From the NCBI RefSeq assembly GCF_008831285.2, contig NC_045149.1:6846417-6910416 (forward strand): a stretch of DNA of 64,000 bases, read 5' to 3'. Both the position numbers and the translations under genes were made by a program. The notes under the pieces are model-generated. The model worked only from the letters and a program-made list of their open reading frames with translations, was not told where the DNA came from and made no database searches. This DNA comes from Nymphaea colorata. Its lineage: Eukaryota; Streptophyta; Magnoliopsida; Nymphaeales; Nymphaeaceae. Below are positions 54,587-64,000 of this stretch, piece by piece (positions within the stretch are counted from its first letter, which is position 1; each line of letters starts with the position of its first letter).

Positions 54587-57500
54587 TGTAATCACCCCAA
54601 ATTTTTCTAAAGGACTATGATGTTTTATCCAAGTGCGAAATTCAATTTAGGCACAAGATTTTCAAAATACAACTTTCAGATCCAAATTAAATCCAAAATA
54701 CTACTCTCAGATCCAAATTAAATCCAAAAATACTAATTTTAGATCCAAAACCCAAGTTCAGATCCAAATCAATCATTTAAGACTAATTTGCCCCTTTCTT
54801 TGACCAAAAACCTCTTTTAGAGGTGATTTTAGTCTTTTTTTAAACAAGACCGATTTGCCCCTCCTTTTGATCAAAAAACCTCCTTTTAGAGGGTGATTTT
54901 AGTCTTTTTTAAACAAGACCGATTTGCCCCTCCTTTTGACCAAAAAACCTCCTTTTAGAGGTGATTTTAGTCTTTTTGGTAAACAAGACCAATTTACCCC
55001 TCCTTTTGACCAAAAAACATCCTTTTAGAGGGTAATTTTAGTCTTTTTGGGTGACAAGACCGATTTGTCCTTCCTTTTGGCCAAAAAAATCTCCTTTGGA
55101 GGGTGATTTTAGTATTTTTAGGTCAAAAAATTCAAATTTGGGTTTTGGCTCCAAAAACCTCTATAAATACCCCCCCATATCCTCCCTCTTGGGCAAGATT
55201 GTCCTTGAGAGAAACTCTAGTGTATTCTCACTTGAAGACTAGAGTTTCTCTTGAGCTCTCTCTCTCTCCCTCTCCCTCTTTCCATTTCCTTCTCCAACTT
55301 AGAGCAAGCACTCTTGGAGTTTCATTCAAAAGGGGATCTTCAAGTGGAGGTGTTCATCTTTCTTAGGTCATTTCCATTAGAGGTATGTAATCTTCATCCC
55401 TCTCATTTCTCTCTTCTTTCTTTCATTAATATTCTTATTATTATTTATTTCTTTTTCTTAAATATAGTCTTGTTGTTGTTTTCATTTTCTCTTCACATCT
55501 TCATCTCCCCATGGCCAAAGGAGATAGCACTCAACCTCTTTTTAGAGACAAGAGGCTATGCTCAAATGCACCGGGAGCATGAGAAGATGAGATGATATTT
55601 TATTTTATGATTAAATCATGCTCTTTCAAGTATTCTTGTTGTTCTTGTTATTTCTCTTTATCAATATCTTCTTGCTCTTTCTTCTCTTCAATATATATTC
55701 TTGTTGTTATTCTTTTCCTTAATGAATATATTTTTGTTGTTATTGTTATTTCATTTCTTCAATATATTATTCTTGTTATTTCATTTCTTCGTTATTGTAT
55801 CTCTTTCTACATTTTCTTCTCATCTTCATCTCCCCACGGCTAAAAAAGGTAGCTCTCAATCTCTTTTTAGAGACAAGAGGCTATACTCAAAGTGCACCGG
55901 GAGCATAGAAAGATGAGATGATCTTTCATTTTAATCATGTTCTTTCTTTTCATGAATACATTCTTATTGTTTTTTTTTTGTTTCTTATTTTCCTCTCTTC
56001 CTCATTTCTCCATGGCCAAAAGAGATAGCTCTCAATCTTTATTTTAGAGTCAAGAGGCTATACTCAAGTGCACCGAGAACATGAGAAGATGAGGTGGTAT
56101 ATCAATTCATAGTTACATCATGTCTTCCCTTCTAATTGAACTTTGCTTTTTTCATTATCCTCTTCTTTCTTTCCTTCCTTGAAAGTTATCTATATATTAT
56201 GCATGCATAGTTGTTTGGTTCTTTACTTACATGTGAATGCATGTCGGGAATGAGAGTGTGGTTTGGGGACTCTTTATTTTCATATTAATTTTTGAGGTTG
56301 GGACTTGTCCAACCCGGGATAAACCCTCACGAAAATGTACATATTAATATGCATTTTCATGACATTTTGCGCTAGATTCTTTCTTAATCATCACATTAGG
56401 AACCCTAACGAGTGCTTCGTTATGTTGCTTGTTTTCTTTCATACCCAACGGTGGAAGAAATATAGCCCTTACAACAAACTAAATAATACATTCTATACTT
56501 ATATAAATCATATTTTCCAAAACATTTCAAAAAGAACCTTCTAATATGGCCTTAGGGACTTAGCTTAGACTCTTGCATGAGTCCAAGCTCCCTCCGCCCA
56601 CATTAAATTTGAAGTTGGTAATTTTAAGTTGTTCCTTGATTTTTTTTAATCTTGTGAAGGTATGGATGTATACACATGTTATATACATTTATGCCAACAT
56701 GATGACCCCCATCTTTCTCTCTCTATGCTTTCACTTTCCTATTGTGCATGAATACGTATGTACATGTGTTCCATCTCCTCTCTTTCAAATATTTATCCTC
56801 TTTTCAAGACAAATATCTTCTCTTATAACATTTCTCATACCCATATATGCGTACGATATTTTTCTTTCCTCTAAAATCTCTCTTTCTCTTCGAATCAATA
56901 CATCTTTTTCTCTTATATGTGATGATATGTACACAAATATGCATGTCTTTTTTATATCTCTCTCTTCCTTTCATAAGAGTGTTTTATCTCTTGTATTCTT
57001 CTTAACATTCTCATCTCATGAACTTTCTATTTACCAACTTCAATAAGACCACAAATCAAGTAATGACCCAATATTGAATCATGCTTGATGGTCTACAATC
57101 TCTATCCATTTTCAAAAACTTTTCCTTCTTATATATAATAATTATAACAACGAAATCTTAGATGTATGTTGTGGTAGGAATGATATTAGATGAATGTTGT
57201 GGTAGGGAATGTTTTACTTTTTTCAATCATATAGGGTAAATGCATTCATGCATTCTCACCCACTTTATTTCACTTATGATCACAAGCACATCTCTAAAAG
57301 AACTTAAGCAAGAAGGATGAAGCTCTAGCTAGTGGTAACCGAATTAGAGCAAAATCTCAAACCTACTTAAAGTCTTAAGAGAACACTAAAGTGATTTCAA
57401 AATGTTTTCACAAGTTTTTCAGATGATATTTACTAGTTTCACTTTTTCCTCAAAACATTTCACTTTTCAAGCAATTCTTCAAGAACCTTTTCAAAGTTTG

Positions 57501-57733
57501 AAACTCCAAACTTTCAATATTTTCTACACCGCATATAGAATCAAAAAGATGTTTAAGTTAAAACGAAATGCATCAATGATAAACATAGTCCTTGGGTTGA
57601 TTACCCCCGGTAAAGGCGCCGGGAATGGTCGATCCTCGTACCGACGGGCGAGTCCCTTTCTTTCCTCTTTCAAAACAAAAACCTTATTTTTCTGGAGCAC
57701 TCCAAAACCAATGAAAATTTTGGGATGCAAACA
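54587..57733 (+). repeat. Element A 3' LTR (3,147 bp)
   Basis: Collinear with the 5' LTR. It has five rather than six U3 tandem units, and many single-base deletions relative to the 5' LTR in short homopolymers (for example GGGTGACAAG for GGGTGGACAAG). It ends GATGCAAACA and is followed by the right ATTAT duplication. Confidence 0.93.
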
Positions 57734-57738
57734 ATTAT

Positions 57739-58736
57739 TAAGCAAGGCGGCCGACCACCGCTCTACTCGACGACGAGCATTCACTTACTCACCCCGCGTG
57801 ACTCTACGTGATTGTGGATGCAACATATACATCCACTGAGGAAATTGCCCCTAAACCACGTGCACCCCCTTGCGCATCCAAACGCTCCGCGTGGGGAATC
57901 CATCTGATTCCCCAACGACAGACTTGTACTTCCAAAGGGACCGCTGACCTTGATGCATTTATACGCCTTGTCGTCACACCACTGTGTTGCACATTCTACG
58001 TGTATTGCTTTATGCTTGACTTAACGTCCGATTGAATCTCACATGTTTTTCGAGCTATGCCTAAGCTGGCCAAGCAGCATAACCTTTTATTGGCTTGGTC
58101 GGGCCGTACATAGTCGGCCGGCAACATTCTCCACCGCCAAAATCGTCATTGTCCTCAGTCACTTTGCCCCAAGCGAGAGAAGTTCAGCAACTGTTCCCTT
58201 TCATTTCTTTTCAACTGAGCTCATGTCCGTTCGTCTGATTGACGCACCCATCACGTCGAGGCTATCTGCTTATCGGGTGTTTTGCCTCTAGTCTCACCTT
58301 GGTATCTTCCTACTTTTCTGTCAATTTTTGCACTTTCCTTTGTAAAGTCTGGAACATCTCCGACGACCACTAAGTCTCAAACTTCCAAGTCGTGTTGCCA
58401 ACCTGTGCGCATGCTCCTTGCTTGAGTCATGTCAACACTAAGGGCACTTGCCCTCCTGGACAATCATTTTCCACGTCGGGCCTCTATCCCTATCTGTTCT
58501 CAGCGAGCGACCCTCTTGGTCCTTCTACTCCTAATGCCTAGATACCCTCTTTAGAACGTGTGATCTCCATCTGGCCAACACCAACGCGGTCACCTGAACT
58601 AGTGTCCGACAAACATGCCCAAACCATAGGGCACCATTAACAAGTCAACGTTTTTTTCTGAACCATTGTTTGTTATCATCACAACATTCTCATTTTTTCT
58701 AAGTTCTTTCCGAGAATCGTCTGCTCTGATACCATT
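57739..58736 (-). mobile_element. Element C, internal region (with possible remainder of its left LTR)
   Basis: This continues element C on the right of element A. On the minus strand it starts, next to the right LTR, with TGGTATCAGAGCAGA (58734-58720), a near-perfect Met-tRNA primer site. Weak gag-like minus-strand fragments are broken by stops. No RT or integrase was seen, so C is either a short non-autonomous element or internally deleted. Without A, the distance between the two LTR starts is only about 1.3 kb. Confidence 0.6.
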
Positions 58737-58958
58737 TGTCACGGACCGACTTTTTCAAGCCATCTTTGACCCGCGTGGCGCGAAAGCATTCTCCAAATTT
58801 TTGGCTAGCCTGACTTTCTCTTAATATTGCGGAAGCATTCATCGATCTTTTAGGACTGTGGACTAAATGAGGAGTGCTACGCACTCGCACACCATCACTC
58901 AGGTTATCCCATAGTAGACCATCGCAAGCCGTGGCCATGAGGCCCTGTCAGAACGTCG
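58737..58958 (-). repeat. Element C, right LTR (truncated by the assembly gap)
   Basis: TGTCACGGACCGACTTTTTC onward aligns with 41966-42191 with substitutions and small indels. It stops at GAACGTCG where the run of N begins. Confidence 0.7.
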
Positions 58959-59058
58959 NNNNNNNNNNNNNNNNNNNNNNNNNNNNNNNNNNNNNNNNNN
59001 NNNNNNNNNNNNNNNNNNNNNNNNNNNNNNNNNNNNNNNNNNNNNNNNNNNNNNNNNN
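58959..59058. other. Assembly gap (100 N)
   Basis: A run of exactly 100 N, probably a placeholder of arbitrary size. It separates the element C right LTR from the element B LTR. Confidence 0.99.
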
Positions 59059-62000
59059 CACCCCAAATTTTTCTAAAGGACTATGATGTTTTATCCAAGT
59101 GCGAAATTCAAATTTAGGCACAAGATCAAAATACAACTTTCAGATCCAAATTAAATCCAAAATACTACTCTCAGATCCAAATTAAATCCAAAATACTAAT
59201 TTTAGATCCAAAACCCAAGTTCAGATCCAAATCAATCATTTAAGACTAATTTGCCCTTTCTTTTGACCAAAAACCTCCTTTTAGAGGGTGATTTTAGTCT
59301 TTTTAAACAAGACCGATTTGCCCCTCCTTTTGATCAAAAAACCTCCTTTTAGAGGTGATTTTAGTCTTTTTTTAAACAAGACCGATTTGCCCCTCCTTTT
59401 GATCAAAAAACCTCCTTTTAGAGGGTGATTTTAGTCTTTTTAAACAAGACCGATTTGCCCCTCCTTTTGACCAAAAAACCTCCTTTTAGAGGGTGATTTT
59501 AGTCTTTTTGGTAAACAAGACCAATTTACCCCTCCTTTTGACCAAAAACATCCTTTTAGAGGGTAATTTTAGTCTTTTTGGGTGGACAAGACCGATTTGC
59601 CCTTCCTTTTGGCCAAAAAAATCTCCTTTTGGAGGGTGATTTTAGTCTTTTTAGGTCAAAAAATTCAAATTTTGGGTTTTGGCTCCAAAATCCTCTATAA
59701 ATACCCCCCATATCCTCCCTCTTGGGCAAGATTGGTCCTTGGGAGAAACTCTAGTGTATTCTCACTTGAAGACTTAGAGTTTCTCTTGAGCTCTCTCTCT
59801 CCCTCTCCTCTTTCCATTTCCTTCTCCAACTTAGAGCAAGCACTCTTGGAGCTTCATTCAAAAGGGGATCTTCAAGTGAAGGTGTTCATCTTTCTTAGGT
59901 CATTTCCCATTAGAGGTATGTAATCTTCATCCCTCTCATTTCTCTCTTCTTTCTTTTCATTAATATTCTTATTATTATGTTATTTCTTTTTCTTAAATAT
60001 AGTCTTGTTGTTGTTTTCATTTTCTCTTCACATCTTCATCTCCCCATGGCCAAAGGAGATAGCACTCAACCTCTTTTTAGAGACAAGAGGCTATGCTCAA
60101 ATGCACCGGGAGCATGAGAAGATGAGATGATATTTTATTTTATGATTAAATCATGCTCTTTCAAGTATTCTTGTTGTTCTTGTTCTTTCTCTTTATCAAT
60201 ATCTTCTTGCTCTTTCTTCTCTTCAATATATATTCTTGTTGTTGTTATTCTTTTCCTTAATGAATATATTTTTGTTGTTATTGTTATTTCATTTCTTCAA
60301 TATAGTCTTATTCTTGTTATTTCATTTCTTCGTTATTGTTTCTCTTTCTACATTTTCTCATCTTCATCTCCCCACGGCTAAAAAGGTAGCTCTCAATCTC
60401 TTTTTAGAGACAAGAGGCTATACTCAAAGTGCACCGGGAGCATGGAAAGATGAGATGATCTTTCATTTTAATCATGTTCTTTCTTTTCATGAATACATTC
60501 TTATTGTTCTTTTGTTTCCTCTTATTTTCCTCTCTTCCTCATTTCTCCATGGCCAAAAGAGATAGCTCTCAATCTCTATTTTAGAGTCAAGAGGCTATAC
60601 TCAAGTGCACCGGGAACATGAGAAGATGAGGTGGTATATCAATTCATAGTTACATCATGTCTTCCCTCCTAATTGAACTTTGCTTTTTTTCATCATCCTC
60701 TTTCTTTCTTTCCTTCCTTGAAAGTTATCTATATATTATGCATGCATAGTTGTTTGGTTCTTTACTTACATGTGAATGCATGTCGGGAATGAGAGTGTGG
60801 TTTGGGGACTCTTTATTTTCATATTAATTTTGAGGTTGGGACTTGTCCAACCCGGGATAAACCCTCACGAAAATGTACATGTTAATATGCATTTCCATCA
60901 TTTTGCGCTAGTTTCCTTCTTAATCATCACATTAGGAACCCTAACGAGTGCCTCGTTATGTTGCTTGTTTTCTTCATACCCAACGGTGGAAGAAATATAT
61001 CCCTTACAACAAACAAATAATAACATTCTATGCTTATATAAATCATATTTTCAAAACATTTTCAAAAAGAACCTTCTAACATGGCCTTAGGGACTTAGCT
61101 TAGACTCTTGCATGAGTCCAAGCTCCCCTCCGGCCCACATTAAATTTGAAGTTGGTAATTTTAAGTTGTTCCTTGATTTTTCTAATCTTGTGAAGGTATG
61201 GATGTATACACATGTTATATACATTTATGCCAACATGATGACCCCCATCTTTCTCTCTCTATGCTTTCACTTTCTCATATGTGCATGAATACGTATGTAC
61301 ATGTGCTCCATCTCCTCTCTTTCAAATATTTATTCCTCTTTTCAAGACAAATATCTTCTCTTATAACATTTCTCATACCCATATATGCGTATGATATTTT
61401 TCTTTTCCTCTAAAATCTCTCTTTTTCTTCGAATCAATACATCTTTTTTCTCTTTCATATATGTGTATATGATGGTATGTACACATGTATGCATGTCTTT
61501 CTTATATCTCTCTCTTTCCTTTCATAAGAGTGTTTTATCTCTTGTATTCTTTTTAACATTCTCATCTCATGAACTTTCTATTTACCAACTTCAATAAGAC
61601 CACAAACCAAGTAATGACCCAATATTGGAATCATGCTTGATGGTCTACAATCTCTATCCTTTTCAAAAACTTTTCCTTCTTATATACAATAATTATAATA
61701 ACGAAATCTTAGATGTATGTTGTGGTAGGAATGACATTAGATGAATGTTGTGGTAGGAATGTTTTACATTTTTTTCAATCATATAGGGTAAATGCATTCA
61801 TGCATTCTTACCCACTTATTCATTATGACACAAGCACCTCTTAAAAGAACTTAAGCAAGAAGGGATGAAGCTCTAGCTAGGTGGTAACCGAATTAGAGCA
61901 AAATCTCAAACCTACTTAAGTCTTAAGAGAACACTAAAGTGATTTCAAAATGTTTTCACAAGTTTTTCAGATGATATTTACTAGTTTCACTTTTTCCTCA

Positions 62001-62278
62001 AAACATTTCACTTTTTCAAGCAATTCTTCAAGAACCTTTCAAAAGTTTGAAACTCCAAACTTTCAATATTTTCTACACCCGGCATATAGAATCAAAAAGA
62101 TGTTTAAGTTAAACGAAATGCATCAATGATAAACATAGTCCTTGGTTGATTACCCCCGTAAAGCGCCGGGAATGGTCGATCCTCGTACCGACGGGCGAGT
62201 CCCTTTCTTCCTCTTTCAAAACAAAAACCTTATTTTTCTGGAGCACTCCAAAACCAATGAAAATTTTGGATGCAAACA
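59059..62278 (+). repeat. Element B 5' LTR
   Basis: Collinear with the element A LTRs: six U3 units, TATA box at 59696-59703, three ~110-bp modules, and end GATGCAAACA-equivalent (GGATGCAAACA). The first six bases (TGTAAT) fall in the gap. The primer site TGGCGACCGTGATGGGC starts at 62281. Confidence 0.88.
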
Positions 62279-63074
62279 GATGGCGACCGTGATGGGCCCG
62301 TTATCGTTTGGCTATGATTATTGATACATTTTCAATAATTTGAACATCTCATACATTGCCAATGATAAAGCATGTCCCTCTTTTGGCCTCGACCCCATGG
62401 CATTTCATTGCATTGTTGTGATGGATTGTGAATGTTTTCTTGCACATAAGGACTAATTGAGAAGGATCAATCATGTTCACACAATCTATGATCACATACC
62501 ACCCTTCTCAATTAGGAGTTGTTTGAAAAACCATGTTTGCTCTTCTATTTTAATCTTCAAACTTAGGCAACATTGCATTAGAGACAACTCATTTATATGA
62601 TTTCTTATATTTCAAAATTCCTCATACCTATTTGTCCCGGTCATCATGTTGCGGGCTTGTCTTTGGCGGTAGCACAAGACTAAGCCTTACAACTAGACCA
62701 CACCTTGGGCGGGAACGCCCCTCGTTAGTACCATGAGTGGTAATTTATGGTATATCGACGAGTGATCAAGAAGAAGTTCATGAGCTATACCTTAGTTGCC
62801 TAAGGAAGAATCTATGCTCGTACTAAGCCATTTGGTAAGGTATATAAGCATAACTTGATATCGGATTATCGTGAATAAAATTATCTCAATTAGTTCCTAT
62901 ACCCAATTTTTAAAAAAAAAAAAAAAAAAAAAAAAATCATGATAGATGTTTATGTGCGTGAAACCTTATGTGATGATTTGCAACCTCATTCCGCACATCT
63001 ACCTCATATTGTCTTTGTCAACATAGTCAATGTTTCCATTAATTCCATCTTTATCTTTAGAGTCATCATTCAAG

Positions 63075-64000
63075 ATGTATTCTTTCCAACGTGGTGTCAC
63101 ATTCCCTATGATCACATCCTGTTTGGGGAAGGTCCCAAACGGTCCACCTACATTTCTCTTGAGTCTCAACCTTTGGCTCCCGAATGGTATCGGACTTGCA
63201 TCCCACCTTCTCTCGGATGTTTCCTTCTTACTTTGAAGAATGTGGGCTAGAGACAGTGGCAGCTGGAGGAATGCAGTCAGTTGATGGAAATTTGGTACAT
63301 GCAATCGCCGAGCGTTGGAACCCAATGACCTCCTCTTTTGGTTTTCATGGGAGAAATGACAATATTACTAGATGAATTTGCCGAAATACTAGACCTCCCT
63401 ACCCCAACTTGTGACCCAAATGATCTATTGGAAAAACAATTCCTTATGAACCCAACCAAGGTCAATGCAAATGACCTCATTGCTCACTTTACTGGACGGA
63501 AAACTTGGCCTTTAGTAGAAAACCATGAAAATCAAAGCATCAACATGAAAAATTTGTATGAAGAATTTGGAACCTATGTTGAACCTTCTACCCTACCTCG
63601 AAAAGCCATAGGGAGAATTAAACATTGTATGATACTCTGCACAGTAGGAGTGACCCTTTTTACCAATGGAAGTGACCTTTTAGATGTCCGTATTGCCCAA
63701 CTTTTTCGAGTATGGGGCATAGAGGGACCCGACACTTGTCAGTAGCAATGACAGCTTTAGCCTTCCTTTACCGAGGACTCACTCGCTTTACCATTGGAGA
63801 TATCGACTTCATAGAAGGATGCACATATGCTTTACAATTGTGGTTCCTCAAGCATGCGGGACCCCAAGCCAGTCTATTCAGAAACACTGATGGATCATTA
63901 ACAACCTTGGAGCAATACCGTCGTTTGATCGAGCAATTGAATGAAGGAGAGATCATTTGGGATTATTGTGATCGTCGGCAGAGCCTACCTCGATACACTC
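63075..64000 (+). pseudogene. Element B ORF1 (plant mobile domain), frameshifted and cut by the window end
   Basis: Starts MYSFQRGVTFP as in element A and aligns with it to the window edge. It carries five single-base deletions relative to A: near 63105 (CCCTATG), 63197 (CTTGCATC), 63338 (CTTTTGG), 63350 (ATGGGAG) and 63716 (ATGGGGCAT). All but the first are in homopolymers, and the first removes one T of a TT pair. The longest intact piece is 63338-63745. The protein type is as described for element A ORF1. Confidence 0.85.

Larger units (their letters stand above)
42297..57733 (+). mobile_element. Element A: complete Ogre/Tat-type Ty3/Gypsy LTR retrotransposon (15.4 kb)
   Basis: Two long LTRs (42297-45546 and 54587-57733) both begin TGTAATCACC and end GATGCAAACA. 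A perfect 5-bp target duplication ATTAT flanks them (42292-42296 and 57734-57738). In order between them: a primer site beside the left LTR, a plant-mobile-domain ORF, gag, protease with G-patch, a candidate intron, reverse transcriptase, RNase H, a second RNase H, integrase, a tandem repeat and a purine tract. Very long LTRs, an extra ORF before gag, and two RNase H domains are together the hallmarks of the Ogre/Tat lineage. The RT-RH-INT order defines Gypsy. The LTRs are very similar to each other, so the insertion is young. The coding frames carry several one-base shifts and one in-frame stop, so as written it is not autonomous. Confidence 0.95.
59059..64000 (+). mobile_element. Element B: second copy of the Ogre/Tat-type element, left part only
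   Basis: Begins six bases inside the LTR (CACCCCAAATTTTTC) right after the gap and runs through a complete-looking LTR, primer site, leader and most of ORF1 to the window edge. It is highly similar to element A. Its LTR has its own substitutions (for example an expanded CATATATGTGTATATGATGG block near 61458) that both LTRs of A lack, so it is a separate insertion rather than a copy of A's left end. Confidence 0.88.

Noticed and set aside
59059-64000. Element B as a mere assembly duplicate of element A's left end
   Set aside because: B's LTR has substitutions and a local expansion (near 61458) absent from both LTRs of A, so it is a distinct copy. Its placement beside the gap remains uncertain.

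Overview
This window is nuclear DNA from a flowering plant. The evidence is GT-AG introns in recognisable plant genes (a RAB6/RABH1 small GTPase and Mediator subunit 11), a plant P-class pentatricopeptide repeat (PPR) protein, an OCTOPUS-like protein, abundant hAT-type miniature elements and a very large Ogre/Tat-type LTR retrotransposon. The species cannot be named from the sequence. It is a scaffold with one 100-N gap (58959-59058).

Layout. 1-2162: degraded 'TCGGAT'-rich dispersed repeats, then the promoter and 5' UTR of the first gene. 2163-10055 (+): six-exon RABH1 gene whose introns hold two related hAT-type elements, a tandem duplication and a tetranucleotide microsatellite. 10056-16330: intergenic, with degraded miniature elements. 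16331-17164 (-): single-exon OCTOPUS-like gene. 17165-27690: repeat-rich intergenic DNA with two miniature-element families carrying recognisable 8-bp target-site duplications (TSDs) and two local tandem duplications. 28593-31551 (+): three-exon MED11 gene. 34146-34405 (-): an unidentified coding-like fragment. 35730-37538 (-): intronless PPR gene. 38490-38715: a large alternating (TA)n/(TG)n microsatellite.

From about 40 kb onward the window is a nest of retroelements. A degenerate A-rich pararetrovirus-like or gag-like remnant (40.1-41.97 kb) is interrupted by an old minus-strand LTR element (element C). Element C is interrupted in turn by a complete 15.4-kb Ogre/Tat-type Gypsy element (element A, 42297-57733) with a perfect 5-bp TSD (ATTAT). 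Element A has ~3.2-kb LTRs, an extra plant-mobile-domain ORF before gag, gag, protease plus G-patch, a candidate intron, RT, a degenerate RNase H, a second intact-looking RNase H, integrase, a tandem repeat and a polypurine tract. After the gap lies the left part of a second copy (element B, 59059-64000). Its LTR starts at about the same distance inside a second LTR of element C.

The RAB, MED11, PPR and OCTOPUS-like genes are unrelated housekeeping or developmental genes with no operon-like relationship. The retroelement parts work together as one replication unit. Its reading frames are broken by a series of shifts that are all in the -1 direction, mostly at short homopolymers. This looks at least partly like residual assembly error rather than decay.
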